A stretch of 64,000 nucleotides of DNA, from NCBI RefSeq assembly GCF_010183535.1, contig NC_071330.1, forward strand, positions 12,629,717 through 12,693,716. Direction: 5' to 3'. A program made the position numbers and the translations under genes. Below, in pieces: positions 42,301 through 54,450 of this stretch. The notes under the pieces are model-generated. The model was not told the origin of the DNA. It searched no databases and worked only from the letters and a program-made list of their open reading frames with translations. Origin of the DNA: Caenorhabditis remanei (taxonomy: Eukaryota; Nematoda; Chromadorea; Rhabditida; Rhabditidae). Every line of letters starts with the position of its first letter. The stretch's first letter is position 1.

Positions 42301-45300
42301 ATATTTTGAGACATTTCGAAGTTTTCACTCTAATATTCGTATTCAGCTCGCCGAGACGGTTCGAATGAGTATAATCATGCCTAGGTTCTGTTCAAGTTGG
42401 GTCTCGCCACGAAGTACTGCATCAAGGTTACTGTAGTTTTCGTGGTGGGACCCATAATGGTGCAAACCGGGTCATGATTATACTTTTATGAAAGCCCCGG
42501 ACGAGCTGAGTTCAAAAATTAAACTAAAACACAGTTTTGCTGGAAATTGTGAAAATTATGACAGAATTTGTACTTTGAGATATTCGAAAATTTTCGAAAA
42601 TCCACAACTTTGTCAATTTTTGTTGTTTTAAGCCAAAATTTGTAACGAATCTAAAAATATTTGGGGAAAAATAGATTGAGGTATAGCTACAGTAACCCGT
42701 GTTTAATGGCGCATACCGTAGTTTTCGCGTCGAGACCCAACTTGGAGAGAATATGGGCTTGATTATACTTTTCTGAAAGCTCCCAACGAGCTGAACTCAA
42801 AAATCTTATCAAAACAGAATTTGGGCCAAAAACTAGCTAGAAATGACAATTTTTCAATTTTCGGAAATTTTTGAAAATCCGTAACTTTGTAGTTTTTCAA
42901 TATTTTTAGCTGGTTTTAGCCTCAAATATAAGTTATTATTGTCATTTTTCGTGAAAAATAATTTCGGTCCCTCATTCCATCAATATCGCCTCCCTTCCTG
43001 CCGATTCTCGATGGAAATGTATTTTCTGATACAAACCGTACACACACACACGTCTCTTCGCTTCATTATCAATCGTGCACATTTAAGTAGTGTCTGCGTC
43101 TCTCACTTCCCCAATACTCTCTCATCTCTTTTATTCCGATAGCACACACACTTTATTAATCGACCCCTTTCTTTTCTTCTTTTTATCGATTATGTCAACA
43201 CGAGAAAAGTGGGCGGAGCTTCGTACCTCGAGAAGAATCTGGCAAACTTGTGTCATACATAGATTGATTGCATCGGCGGTGCCGGATAGTGTGACCGCTC
43301 TCTCCGTTGAGTGGGGCAACATTTCCGAGGCCACTTGGATTGAGGCGCCCGTCGCCTGAAAAAAACAGAGATAATTGTGGAAATTTGGTATCAAGGGAGA
43401 GGAGTGAGCTGAAAAGTCGCTGGCAGACTTCTGAGGTTCTGGAGATCACCGCGACGCGACGCGCACGCAACGCGTCTCGAAAAATAAATTAAATCAGTTC
43501 GTTGCGGTCATAGCGCATAATCGCTGGCGCTATTAGCTCGACTCAGTTCTAACAACTGCGCTCTACCGAAATACCCTTGAAAAATGCCTCTTTTTCTCTG
43601 AATCTCCCAATTTCGTACGAAATTTTTTCCGTTTCGGTAGAGCGCGGTTGTAAGAATCGTGCTGTGAAATAACCACTCGAAAGCGGATTAAATCGAATTA
43701 CAGCGCTCGTTTTAACCATTGGAGGTCTTACAAACACAGCTATTTCAAGAAACAACATGTATCTCAAAAATACAATACGCTGGAAAACAAATGTTAATTA
43801 CAAAAATGATCATTGTAAAATTGTCTATATTTTATTATTTCATGATATCTTGATAGCTATTCACGTAATTAAGAAATCAGGGGAATAACCTGGAAAAATC
43901 TGCCACCGGTTGAGCTCACCAGTGAAATGCAGTAAAAATCTTAAAATTCAAATAGGCTAGCAACATTTCGTCTAGATAATAATGATCAGCGTAATGTGTT
44001 TTTGTAGTTGACAAAAATTTGATAGCTCTCGAACTCAAAGAGATATAGCAAAATTTGTAAAATAGTAACTTTTATTTAAAAATAGGCTTTAGAAAATTGT
44101 TTATATCTCACGATTTTAGGTAGCTAGAATAAACTTGTTAACTAATAAAATTATCTACATAAAATTTTCTATCATCTCCAATTTTCAAATTTAAAATCCT
44201 TCCACTCCTCGCCAAGATATACCCCTTCAAAGTTAGGGCACCTAAAAATGAGGGAGAGAGACGCAGACAACGAGACGCTCTCGTCGTCTGCGCTCTCTCC
44301 CTTGGAAACTATCTATAAGGTATTTTCGACTACGTTGAGTCCATTTCTGCAATCAAAACTGGCTAAATGTTTCTGCGAGCCGAGTTATGAGCTCTTAAAC
44401 TCCAGGTAGTCAATTCCTCACCTCTCGAATATCCTTAATCTTCGATCCGCCCTTTCCAATCAAACTTCCACACTGTGTCGCTGGCACAATAACCCTCATT
44501 GTAATCGGTGGTTTTGGTACGGAATTCGGCAATAGGAGCATGTCTTCCTCGAATTTATTGCATACCATGTTGAAAGCCTTCCCAATTACTCCAAGGGTTC
44601 CAGTGATTGTCACGATTCTCTCAGGACACGATCCATCGGAAATATTGATTTTCGCTCCCGACTCTTCGCGAATCTTTTTGATTTGATCTCCCTTCTTTCC
44701 GATGATACTTCCAACCTCTTTTCCTTGCATTAATAAACGTATTGTCAGAACGAGACTTGTTGTGGATGGAGATGTTTCACGGGGAGACGACGAAGAAGCG
44801 GCACTGGGATCTCCGAATTGGTCAGATGAGGCGGAGGATCTAGAATTCAATTTTAAGCATAAAAACGCCCGCGGTTACATTTCAAAGTTTTCACTATGAT
44901 ATTCGTATTCAGCTCGTCAAGACGCTTCGAATGACTATAATTATGCCCAGGTTCTGTTCAAGTTGGGTCTCGCCACGAAAACTACAGTAACCCAGTATAA
45001 AGGCGCATACCGTAGTTTTCGTGGTGGGACCTGAAACGGTCCAAACCGGGGCATGATTATACTTTTATGAAAGCCCTAGACGAGCCGAGTTCAATATTTC
45101 AACTAAAATACGGTTTGGCTGGAAATTTTGAAAATTATGACAGGTTTTGTATTTTGAGATTTAAATTTTCGAAAATTCATAACGTTGTCTATTTTTGATG
45201 TTTTGAGTTGATTGTAATTCCGAAATTTGTAACGAATCTCTAAATATTTGGGAAAAATATTTTCAGGTCAGCAAAACTACAGTAACCCGAGTTTAAAGGC

Positions 45301-45768
45301 GCATACCGTAGTTTTCGTTGCGAGACTCAACTTGGAGAGAATATAGGCTTGAATATACTTTTCTTGAAGCTTAAATTGAGAGGAACTCGAAAATCTGATC
45401 AAAACGGAAATTAAGCCAAAAACTAGCGAGAAATGACCATTTTTCACTTATCGAAATTTTTCGAAAATCTGTAACTTTGTGATTTTTTGGTCTTTTGAGC
45501 TGGTTTTAGACTCAAATAAAAGATATCGTTTTCTATTTTTATGAAAAATAATTTCAGACTTTAAATGCTCAACCCTGACTATACTCACCCATTAGCATTC
45601 CTAGTCGTTGTGGCAGTCTGTGCGGCATAAGCTCCGAGGTAGTCTGAAAATTTTACATTTTTTTGCTATAAAAACCCAAAATGCCCTATATCTCTTACCT
45701 GTTGTTGCCTGTTGTGGATAGGTTAAGTAGTTGGCGGCGGATGCTCCAGGATACATCGCTGGATCCAT
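39378..45768 (-). CDS. PCBP/hnRNP-E-type KH-domain RNA-binding protein
   Basis: Nine exons (45699-45768, 45589-45643, 44422-44839, 43227-43355, 42069-42221, 41943-42017, 41185-41269, 40408-40603, 39378-39507) join in phase to 436 codons from MDPAMYPG. KH1 (about 70-135) has LTIRLLMQGKEVGSIIGKKG; KH2 (about 151-223) has CGSLIGKGGSKIKDIRE then LPHSTERAVTLSG, both very close to human PCBPs, which bind C-rich RNA. KH2 ends LLE; APPKGSTITYRPKP follows, as in PCBPs. The C-terminal half is Gln/Ala-rich (QQQQQQQLL) and Gly/Ser-rich, and a third KH domain is not visible. The first listed exon starts directly after TTTTTTTCAG, so more 5' exons or trans-splicing are expected; see 58315-58368. Introns carry MITEs and a tRNA gene. 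Confidence 0.9.
39719..40148. repeat. Two TATAATCATG-family MITEs in PCBP-type last intron
   Basis: 39719-39855 has AGAAAAGTATAACCATGA at the left; 40012-40148 has the variant outer arm GAATGAGTATAATCATGA and a short inner part. Confidence 0.7.
40936..41009 (-). tRNA. tRNA-Ile (anticodon AAT)
   Basis: 74-nt cloverleaf on the minus strand. The acceptor stem GCCGCCA/TGGCGGC pairs fully. D arm is GCTCAGTCGGTTAGAGC. The anticodon arm TGGGT-CTAATAA-GCCCA gives anticodon AAT. T arm is GCAGG-TTCGACC-CCTGC. Discriminator base A. No intron. The gene lies inside an intron of the PCBP-type gene, in the same orientation; pol III A and B boxes are internal and intact. This looks functional. Confidence 0.97.
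41562..41900. repeat. Hairpin-centred repeat (GACGCAGA family) in PCBP-type intron
   Basis: A hairpin at 41562-41602 (GCAGACGACGAGA mirrored by TCTCGTTGTCTGC) followed by AACTTTGAAGGGGTGTATCT and an AT-rich arm. The opposite-orientation relative is at 44160-44300. Confidence 0.65.
42347..42783. repeat. TATAATCATG MITE plus a half copy in PCBP-type intron
   Basis: Full copy 42347-42496; 42693-42783 keeps only the right half with GATTATACTTTTCTGAAAG. A matching full-plus-half arrangement lies at 44922-45370. Confidence 0.75.
43526..43672. mobile_element. GCGCTC MITE, copy 4
   Basis: ATTAGCTCGACTCAGTTCT start with AACTGCGCTCTACCGAAA, and TTTCGGTAGAGCGCGGTTG near the right end. In the PCBP-type intron between KH1/KH2 exons. 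Confidence 0.8.
44150..44300. repeat. Hairpin-centred repeat (GACGCAGA family), inverted relative of 41.6 kb
   Basis: GAGAGACGCAGACAACGAGA and the mirror TCTCGTCGTCTGCGCTCTC at 44256-44299; AGATATACCCCTTCAAAGTT precedes it, the inverse of the 41.6-kb flank. Confidence 0.65.
44922..45370. repeat. TATAATCATG MITE plus a half copy, duplicate of the 42.3-42.8 kb arrangement
   Basis: Flanking text (TTCGTATTCAGCTCG left, AAAATTATGACAG middle) also matches, showing that about 450 bp of intron was duplicated between two introns of the same gene. Confidence 0.7.
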
Positions 45769-47182
45769 CTGAAAAAAATAATTTTTTTGTTGAAAAATCA
45801 ATCGATAAGAAAAAGCCTTCTGATGAGAGGGGACATAATTTTTTTTTGAGTTTTGAGTGTAAAAAGAAGAACATCATAAAAATGTCCTCATCTTTCTCAT
45901 TCGAATGAGAAGAGGAAAACGAAGAAGTAATTGTAATAATTGAGTGTGTAGGACGACAAGAGAAGAAAGAAAAAGAATGGGGGACTCTATGTGCTCTTAT
46001 CATCTAGGAAGGACTGATAATGGTCATTACGTGATGATATTTAGAGGGGGGGGGTCTCTGTAGTGACGTTAAGAAGAGAGACATTAAATGTTTATGTGTA
46101 CACAATTTTGAAACAAGAGAGAGAGAGTTTAAATGAGGAATACAAAGGTGGACATTCGGACATATGGACAGACAGACGGACTGCTAGGTATCACTCTAGG
46201 AAGAACATACTATTCAAGGAACGGGACGTAGGCTTGGCATCAAAATTCAAAATTTTTCGAATTTTTAAATTTTTCTCGAAAAAGTCAAATTGTACAAAAA
46301 TTTGAAAATTTTTTTGATTTTTTCGCAAAAAAGTAGAATTTTCGACTACGTTTTTACATATCGAAAAAACGCGGGCAACTTCCTCTACCGGGCCGGGCCG
46401 GGCCGACGGGATGAGCCGGGCCGATATTTTGCAAGTATGGGGCCGGGTCTTGATAAGTATGGATTTTGGAACGTCGTGTGAGAGTGGACATCCGGACAAA
46501 TGGATAGACAGATAAATGTGTGTATGCTTAAGGTAAGGTCTGCTTGGGAAGTATTGGGTACCCTGTTATTGAATTTTTTTAATTTTGAAATTAATTTTGG
46601 TTCCAGCTAAAGGGCAGATACATAGTCACTGATGGGACATTAGATTGAGAAAAAAGACATCCGGACACTTGGATATTGTTACAGATAGACGGACAGACAG
46701 ACAGATCGTGGAGTATGAAAAGGTTTGAGATACCGGCTTTAAAAAATGAGCCAATTTTTTCAATTTTTTTTAAATTTGTTCAATTTTTCACATAAAATGT
46801 TAACATTTTTGTGGATTTTTCAGAATTTCTTCTAATTCTGAACGATAGTCAAAAATTTGACTTTTTCGCGGAAAAAATTCAAAAAATAACCGTTTTTTAT
46901 AAACCTGTGTTTAAAGCCGCATACGTTTTCTTTAAATTTCAGATGTTCAATTTTTCTAATAGTAAGCGATTTGGAAATCGCAGAATTTATACAAGCGATC
47001 TGCCATGAGTTTTTTCCAGCATTTTTAGTCAGAAATATCCTATTTCGATATCAAAAATGAGCATTTTGTGAACTTGAAAACGCGTCTAAGGTGTGCCAGA
47101 TTGCGGACATCCGGACAAAACCTACATATAGACAGATGTCTAGGTTACGGTAGCCATCATGCTCCGGATCTTACGACAACTT

Positions 47183-47318
47183 ATTAGCACGGCAGGCTTC
47201 TTACAACAGTGCTCTACCGAAACCAAAGAAAATTGTGTACGAAATTGAGAGACTCAGAGAAAAAGAGTCATTTTTCAAGGGGATTTCGGTAGAGCGCAGT
47301 TGTAAGAACTGGGCTGAG
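47183..47318. mobile_element. GCGCTC MITE, copy 5
   Basis: TTAGCACGGCAGGCTTCTTA start, AACTGGGCTGAGCTAA end. Opposite orientation to copies 1-4. Confidence 0.85.
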
Positions 47319-48119
47319 CTAATACGAAAAATCAATACAACAATTTCTCTCACCTATTCCTATTCCTATATTCAAGACAAGAAAACGAAAGGGGGGAAGA
47401 AAACAATGGGAAATGGTTGAAAAGTGAATAGAATTGAGAAGGGAAAGAGAGAGAAAGTGCATTGGGACACCACCCATCTATGTATGGAGAGAGGACAGGT
47501 GATGAATAATTTTGGAAGAAGGAGAAGAAGTATCTTCTCCTTTTCATATTTTCTATTCTATTGTTTTAGTTTTCTGAATGGATAGGCGGATGGGAATGAC
47601 TGGTGGATGGTTGCTCGGAAGGGAGGGAGATGGAAACGGACATTTTTCGAAACTTTGAGTTAATTTGTAAGAAAACTGTGAATATTTCAAAGAGAGACCC
47701 CCAGAAACCTGTTTTTGAGTACAAAATTAGAAAGAAATTGCTGAAATTTCCCAAATTTTTGGGAAATTTTTGGGAAATAAAAGTTCCGACGATGGTAAAT
47801 GACAAAATAGTACAATTTTTTTCATTCAAAACAAGATTTTGATCTAAGAAGATATCAATTTCGACGAATTTCAGTCTATATTCAATTTTTGTAAGCGTCT
47901 GCGTTTATTGACCTAAGAACTTGCTATGGAAAGGCGTGACTCTAATTTTTTTTGTAAAAAGTTATATATTTAAGATTCATCTTAACATTTTGGGTGTAAA
48001 ACATGTGAAAGAAAAAAATGAGTCGAAATTCGACTTGTCTACAGTAGGAAACTCAAAAATTATGTTGAAAACCGGCGAAAATAAGTTTTTCAACCAAAAA
48101 ATAAGAATCAGAAAAGATA

Positions 48120-48252
48120 CGCTTCTTTGCAACCGCGCCCTACCGAAATCGAAGAAAATAGTGTGCGAAATTGAGAAACTCAGAGAAAAAGAGACACTTT
48201 TCAATGGGGTTTTCGGTGGAGCGCAGTTGTAAGAACGGTACCGAGCTATTAC
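48120..48252. mobile_element. GCGCTC MITE, copy 6
   Basis: GCTTCTTTGCAACCGCGCCC start, GTTGTAAGAACGGTACCGAG end; the left terminus is eroded. Confidence 0.8.
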
Positions 48253-51200
48253 CAACATTTACGATTTCTAGCCTAAAAATACTGGAAACAACCTGAATCT
48301 TTCCAGAAATTAAATTTTTTATTTAAAATCAATTGATTTTGAGCCAAAACTCGTCAAATTTAGACTGAAAACGGCGGAAAACCATTATTTTCTTGACGTG
48401 GCCTAGAAAATTCATACTTGTCACGGGCCGGGCCGGGCCGGGCCCGCTAAAAAAATCTTCCGGCCCGGCCCGGCCCGGCCCGGCCCGTTCGGCCCGTCAA
48501 AATATTGAAAAAATAAATTTTTCGTCGTTTTCCCATTGTTTTTTCGTTTACTACATTATGGCAAACATATTATTGATTAGAAATTATAAAAAGACAACAA
48601 GTGAAAACGGAAATTGTCAGAATAAGTTATTTTGTCACTATAAACTTTGAGCCTCTCAAAGTCTCTGTGATAATCAGCCGATGATCAGAATCAGGATCAA
48701 GAACTTGCTGGAGGCTTCTGAAAGTAGTCTTATCGAATCCCCCGACCTCGATTTAGTATAAACCGAAGAAAATATTTAATTTCCAAGACTTTTAATTCTA
48801 TTTTTCAAAAATAATTTTTTGCTGCGGGCCCTGCGGGCCGGCCCGGGCCCTGAAATTTTCAGCGGGCCCGGCCCGGCCCGGGCCGGGCTCAAACGGGCCG
48901 GCCCGGGCCGGCCCGTGATTTGACAAGTATGAGAAAATTGAATCCATTAGGAAAAGACACCAAATCACATTAATAGAAAAAAAAAACTACAGTATATCAG
49001 ATGAGCAACAGGGAAAAATACTGCAAATTGTTATAAATTTCTGGCAAAACAGAAAGGAATGCACCATCCTGGAAACGGGCGGTCTGTTCAACACCTTTCT
49101 CTGGCCGTAACACCTCCTAATCACACCTATCAAAGTTCCGAAAAGGGGGTACTAAAACAAGAAAATGATTCATCACAATGCTCTTCTTCTTCAAACAAAC
49201 CCCTCCTCCCCAACCATTTCCTTCTTCCAAAACTAACGACATATATGCAGCCATTCGAGCGACACACACACATGATATCAAAACGACTGAACAAATACAG
49301 GTGGGGAAGAAGGAAGGAGGCGAAGAAGAAGACGGGGGGAAGAAGAGGAAAGAAATAAGAAGGAGCCGCTCTGAAATTCGATATGGTAGAGGAAAGGGGG
49401 GAGACGGGAATGAGAGAGAGTATTGGAGTAAGAGAGATGCAGAGTGAAAAAGATGATAGAGGTAAGATCGGGATGTGTGTAACTATGACACCTGATTAGA
49501 ACCTTTCGATGTAGATAGGAATGTCTTGGATCGAGAATCGAGGAGGTTCCTCTTCTAATTGATGTAACTCTTCAGGGGGCGGTGCTATCAAAAAGTTGTA
49601 AACTAGAAAAATAATTAGCGTAAAATTAGCTACATTTTATTAGTTGATAACTTTTCGATATCTGTCCTTCTTCTTGAGATACACCACTGACAAGACGAGA
49701 GTAGTAGAGAGTAGACGTAGAGAAGGCATACTCTCAAGAGGAAGAGTTAATTAGATAGAAACCACTGTAACTCTTCAGAGGGCGGAGCTACCAAAAAATT
49801 GTTAACCAGAAAAATGATCAGCGTAAAATTTTCTTTTTTTTGAATTTTTTATATTCAAAATATCTCAAAGCGATGCAAAGATGCACCTCTTCAAAGTTAA
49901 GTTACCTCGAGAAGAGGGAAGTGTACTGGAGGAAAAATGAATGAGATAGAAAACTACTGTAACATCTAGGAGGCGGTGCTATCAAAAAATTGTCAACTAG
50001 AAAAATGATCAGCGGAAAATTGTCTATCAGTTCCATTTTAAAAATTCAAAATATCTTAAAGTAGTGCGGAGATACACCTCTTCAAAGTCCTTCAAGAGTT
50101 ACGACCATTTTCATGTGGAACACCTAAAATCTGTCATATCTCAAAACATACAATTGCTATTAAAAAATGATCAACTATAAAAATAATTAGCATTTAATTT
50201 TCTACATTTTACTAATTGACAAATTTTGAATATCTCACCTCCCTCCCCGCAACGCCGAACAGAGAACATTCTCTGTCTGTCCGGATGTCTGTTTGTCCAA
50301 ATTGTCGGATAATTCAAAAGTAAGCGGAAACACTTGCGCAATACGCGTCTATGATGATAAAGTGTGCAAGCTGTTGAGTGTACATACTTGCAGGAACATC
50401 TGTCACTATTGCCACAAAAAAAGGGGGGAGGGGTCATGTGGACACGTGGAAGAGGGGGGACGGGAAGAGACATAAATGGGCAGATGGTAATGAAATCGGT
50501 GTTGAGGAAGAAAAAAAGTGTTGAAATTTAGGGAGGAACAGTTGGGGGGGAGCCTATATCTCGATAGGGAAAAGAGATATCGAAAAAAGTGTAAACTAAA
50601 GAAATGTAGCAAATTTTATGAGGATAATTTTAGTAGTTGATCATTTTCTAATAGCAATTGTATATTTTGAGATGTGACAACTTTTCTAAAAGCAGGGCGA
50701 GAGGGAGAGGGCGCAGAGAAACGAGAGTGTATGACTTCTCTGCGTCTACTCTCTCTTCTACTCTTGACTTGACAGAGGTGTATCTCAAGAAGAAGGACAG
50801 CTGTCAAAAAGTTGCCAATTAATAAAATGTAGCTAATTTTATGGTGATCATTTTTGTAGTTGGTCATTTTTTAATAGAAATTGTAGATTTTGAGATATGG
50901 CAGTCTAGAGGTGTTCCACATGAAAATGGTCGTAACTCTTGAAGGAATAAAGATATTTTATGTTATTTATAGCAAAATGCAGCTAATTTTACGGTTAACA
51001 TGTTTATAATTAATTATTTTTAGACAGATTTTTAGTTTCAGAGATACGTCCACTAGAAATCACTGTTGGAGGGAAAAGATTGCGCCATAGTATCTCTGAA
51101 GTCAGTAAAGTGTTGCAATAGCTTTGCAGCAAATGATGATATAACAGTTTTTAGGGGAAGATGTCGTCATTCGGAAAATTAGAAAACTATCAAAAAAGTT

Positions 51201-51772
51201 ATAGCAAATTTCATTCTTCCAGCTAAATTTTTTTTGATAAGCAACTCTACAATTTCGAGTCTCTTACATACAGTGAATTCAAACTGTCCACATCTCTATC
51301 TAGCTGATTTAGTAATCAGTATACAGTTTCATGTTAATTACTAACTAATTGTATAATTTTTGATAATCAATCATGTATAGCGGTTTTGTGAATCGACAAT
51401 ACACTGGCACCAATTATAAAAAATGATAACCGTAAAATTACCTGCATTTTGCTATAAACAATATAAAAATACCTTTATTCCTTCAAGAGTTACCACCATG
51501 GAACACCTTTTTTAAAGCTGTCATATCTCAAAACATACAATTGCTATTAAAAAATGATCAACTACAAAAATTATCCTCATAAAATGTGTAACATTTTATC
51601 AATGGACAACTTTTTGATAGCTGCTCTTCCTCTTGAGATACACCTCTGACAACATGAGAGTAGACGCAGAGAAGCCATACACTCTCGTTTCTCTGCGCCC
51701 TCTCCCTCTCTCGCTCCCAGAAAGAATAACTTCGAGATATGTAGAATTCGCCCCGTTTTCATATAGAATTAC

Positions 51773-51886
51773 ACGTGGGGGACCATTGGAAACCCAATAC
51801 TCCTCCTTCTCCTCCCTCAGCCGTAGCAGCTCCTCCTTCAGAATCCTCTCTTCATCAGAGAGCAAGCACTTACTGCTCCAAAGGCT
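51773..51886 (-). other. Candidate coding exon with coiled-coil character (weak)
   Basis: 38 codons in phase 0 between an acceptor (CCTCCACAATTAG) and a possible donor (CGT then GTAATTC). The text includes SDEERILKEELLRLREEKEE, a heptad-like charged helix quite unlike the surrounding repeats. Phase 0 on both sides would let it join the 58315-58368 exon and the MDPAMYPG exon. It could instead be chance or part of another gene. Confidence 0.3.
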
Positions 51887-53577
51887 CTAATTGTGGAGGA
51901 AAAGATTTTAGTGAAGAAATAGAAAATAGAAAATGGAATAGAAAAGAAAGTTTTGTTTTTAAAAGAGAAGAGGAAATTTGTGACCAGAAATAGTGGCGAA
52001 GAAAGAGAAAAAGCTGATAATGAAATTAGTGACGAAAATGTGGAAGGGGGGGGGGGACGTCCCCTGCCAATTCTATTAGTTGGTTAGAGAAGACTCAGAA
52101 GAAGATCTTAAATTGGGAGTTGGTACGATTGGGATAGAGGGGCTGGCGTGCCTATATACTGTCAACCTTAGGCCAAGTCTTACAGTACCCCCATGAACAT
52201 TTTTGCAACTTTTTAGCTAGGTTACGCGTCTGAGGTGCGCCAGACGTGAAAATCCCAAAATTTACTACCTTTTGCACAAAAAAAACCCCGTCAAATGTGC
52301 TCCAGATGACTAAAAACTGATCTAAAGAGTCAAAACTTCCTTTTCTACGGAAAAAAACGCGTCAAAGGTGCGCCAGACCGGAGAATCTCAAATTTCAATA
52401 TGTGGAAATCTGGACAAGCGGACAGACAGACAGACAGGTGTGGAGTTCGGAGATGGATAGGAAGGTTTATACAGTTCTTGAACATCTGGACATTAGGAAA
52501 TCAGGATGGACAGATAGACAGACAGAGGGACATCTGGACTCTCGGACACACAGACCGATGAAAGATAGACAAAACGATGATGTACTGGGAGTATGATCAA
52601 GAGAGTTGAAGATGGCTGGCGTGACTTTAGCGCGTTATGAATTTTAAGGATCAGTATTTTCAAAATGTTTAGTTTGGACATCCGGACGCACAGACAGACT
52701 CAAACTGCCACATCTTTCTATCTAGCTAATTTAGTAATCTAAATAACAAATATAGGCAATTTTATGTTAATTACTAATGAATTGTATTATTTTTGACAAC
52801 CAACCATGTATAGCGGTTCTGTACCGGATCCCACTTACAGTGATTCCTACTGGATGTATCTCAGAAACTAAAACTCTGTTTGGAAATTGTTAATTATAAA
52901 AATGATAACCATATAATTAGCTGAATTTTTTTTTTTAAACTACATAAAAATATCTTTATTCCTTCAAGAGTTACGACCATTTTCATGTGGAACATCTAAA
53001 AGCTGTCATATCTCAAAACATACAATTGCTATTAAAAAATGATCAACTACAAAAATTATCCTCATAAAATGTGTAACATTTTATCAATGGACAACTTTTT
53101 GATAGCTGTCCCCCTTCTTGAGATACACCTCTGTCAAGTCAAGAGTAGAAGAGAGAGTAGACGCAGAGAAGTCATACACTCTCGTTTCTCTGCACCCTCT
53201 TTCCCCTCACCCTCAGCACCGATATAGCTATCATATCATAATTCGGTGAGTAGCGACTCAGAAGAATACAAAAAGCGGTGTTTCTACCGAAAAGAAAAAG
53301 CCGAGGAACCGAAAAGGGAGATGGGAAGCCGCCCGAAAGGTGAGCGACCGAGAGCGGCGACACGATTTAAATAAACAAGGAAAGGAGAGGAAGAACATGG
53401 GTCTCTGCTGGCTGGTGGTGACTCTGCACATTCAACAAATAATAAAAAGAGAGAGAGAGAGAGAGGGGGACTGTATAGTAGTGTTGATGGGTGGTCTTCT
53501 TCTTCAAGGAGCCACCGAAAACTCCAAACAAGAAAAAGCGCGCAAGACACCAGAGTGTTTGGAGATAAGTTGTTCAG

Positions 53578-54450
53578 AGGCTGGCGTGTCGGGGGCGCGT
53601 TTTTTTTGTACAAAAATAGGAAGAGAATCAGAGATCAGAGCATAGTTAGGGGGGATCAAGAATCCGCAGGAGGTGTCTGGCGCGCCTTTGACGCGTTTTT
53701 CAGGAATAGGAAAATTAGAGATTGGATCAAAATTACTTGAAATCCGGTATTATGAATCTGGGGCGCCTGTGACGCGTTTTCTATTGGAAAATGGGAAGAT
53801 CGGAGATCACAGAATAGTTAGAGGGGTCAAGAATCACGGAGCATGGGAGGCTGTCGCGTCGGTGGCGCGTTTTTTCATTGCTATTAGAAATCAAAAATCT
53901 GTAAAGGCTGAGGATACCTTTGGCGGTTTTTAGTACAAAATAGGAAAATCGGAGATCTGAAGAGTCTGGCGCGCCGTAAACGCGTTTTTGAAATTCGAAG
54001 TCTGGGGCACCTTTGGCGCTTTTTCTCTTCAAAAAAAGGAAAATTGGAGATCTGGAGTGTCTTTGACGCGTTTTTATACAAAAATAGGAAAATCGGAGAT
54101 CAAAAGAGGTTGGTGCGCCTTTGACGCGTTGTTTCGATCAAAAAGTGGGGGAAAAAGGAGATCTGTAGAGTCTGGCGCGCCTTTGACGCGTTTTTGGAAA
54201 AAATTCAAAAACTAAATCAGATCTTCACAAAGCCTCCAGGGAAGATAGTAGCACCTGTGACGCGTTTTAAATTTGAATTTTAAGCTAAATCTGATGGTTG
54301 GCGTGTCGTTGGCGCGTTTCATATAATTGACTACAGTATCCAGCGAATTCTAGAATTCTAGAGAGCTGGCGTGCCGCTGGCGCGTCCAACTTACTGTAAA
54401 AGTTCCCGATGCTCACCGAACCAAAAAACGCGCGCCGACGGCACGCCAGC
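53578..54450. repeat. GGCGCGCC...ACGCGT motif island, forward block
   Basis: About 13 degenerate copies of CTGGCGCGCCTTTGACGCGT followed by T-runs, 40-90 bp apart, one orientation until the last copy near 54425, which is inverted. Confidence 0.8.

Larger units (their letters stand above)
45769..51772. other. Repeat-rich region upstream of the PCBP-type coding exons
   Basis: Likely intron. Contains GGACATCCGGACA/GACAGACAGA stretches (46150-46190, 46480-46520, 46650-46705, 47095-47140), GGGCCGGGCC blocks (46376-46450, 48423-48495, 48826-48920), two GCGCTC MITEs, hairpin elements at 50709 and 51661, and long AT-rich arms (AAAATTATCCTCATAAAATG). No coding sequence I can defend except the weak exon at 51773. 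Confidence 0.5.
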
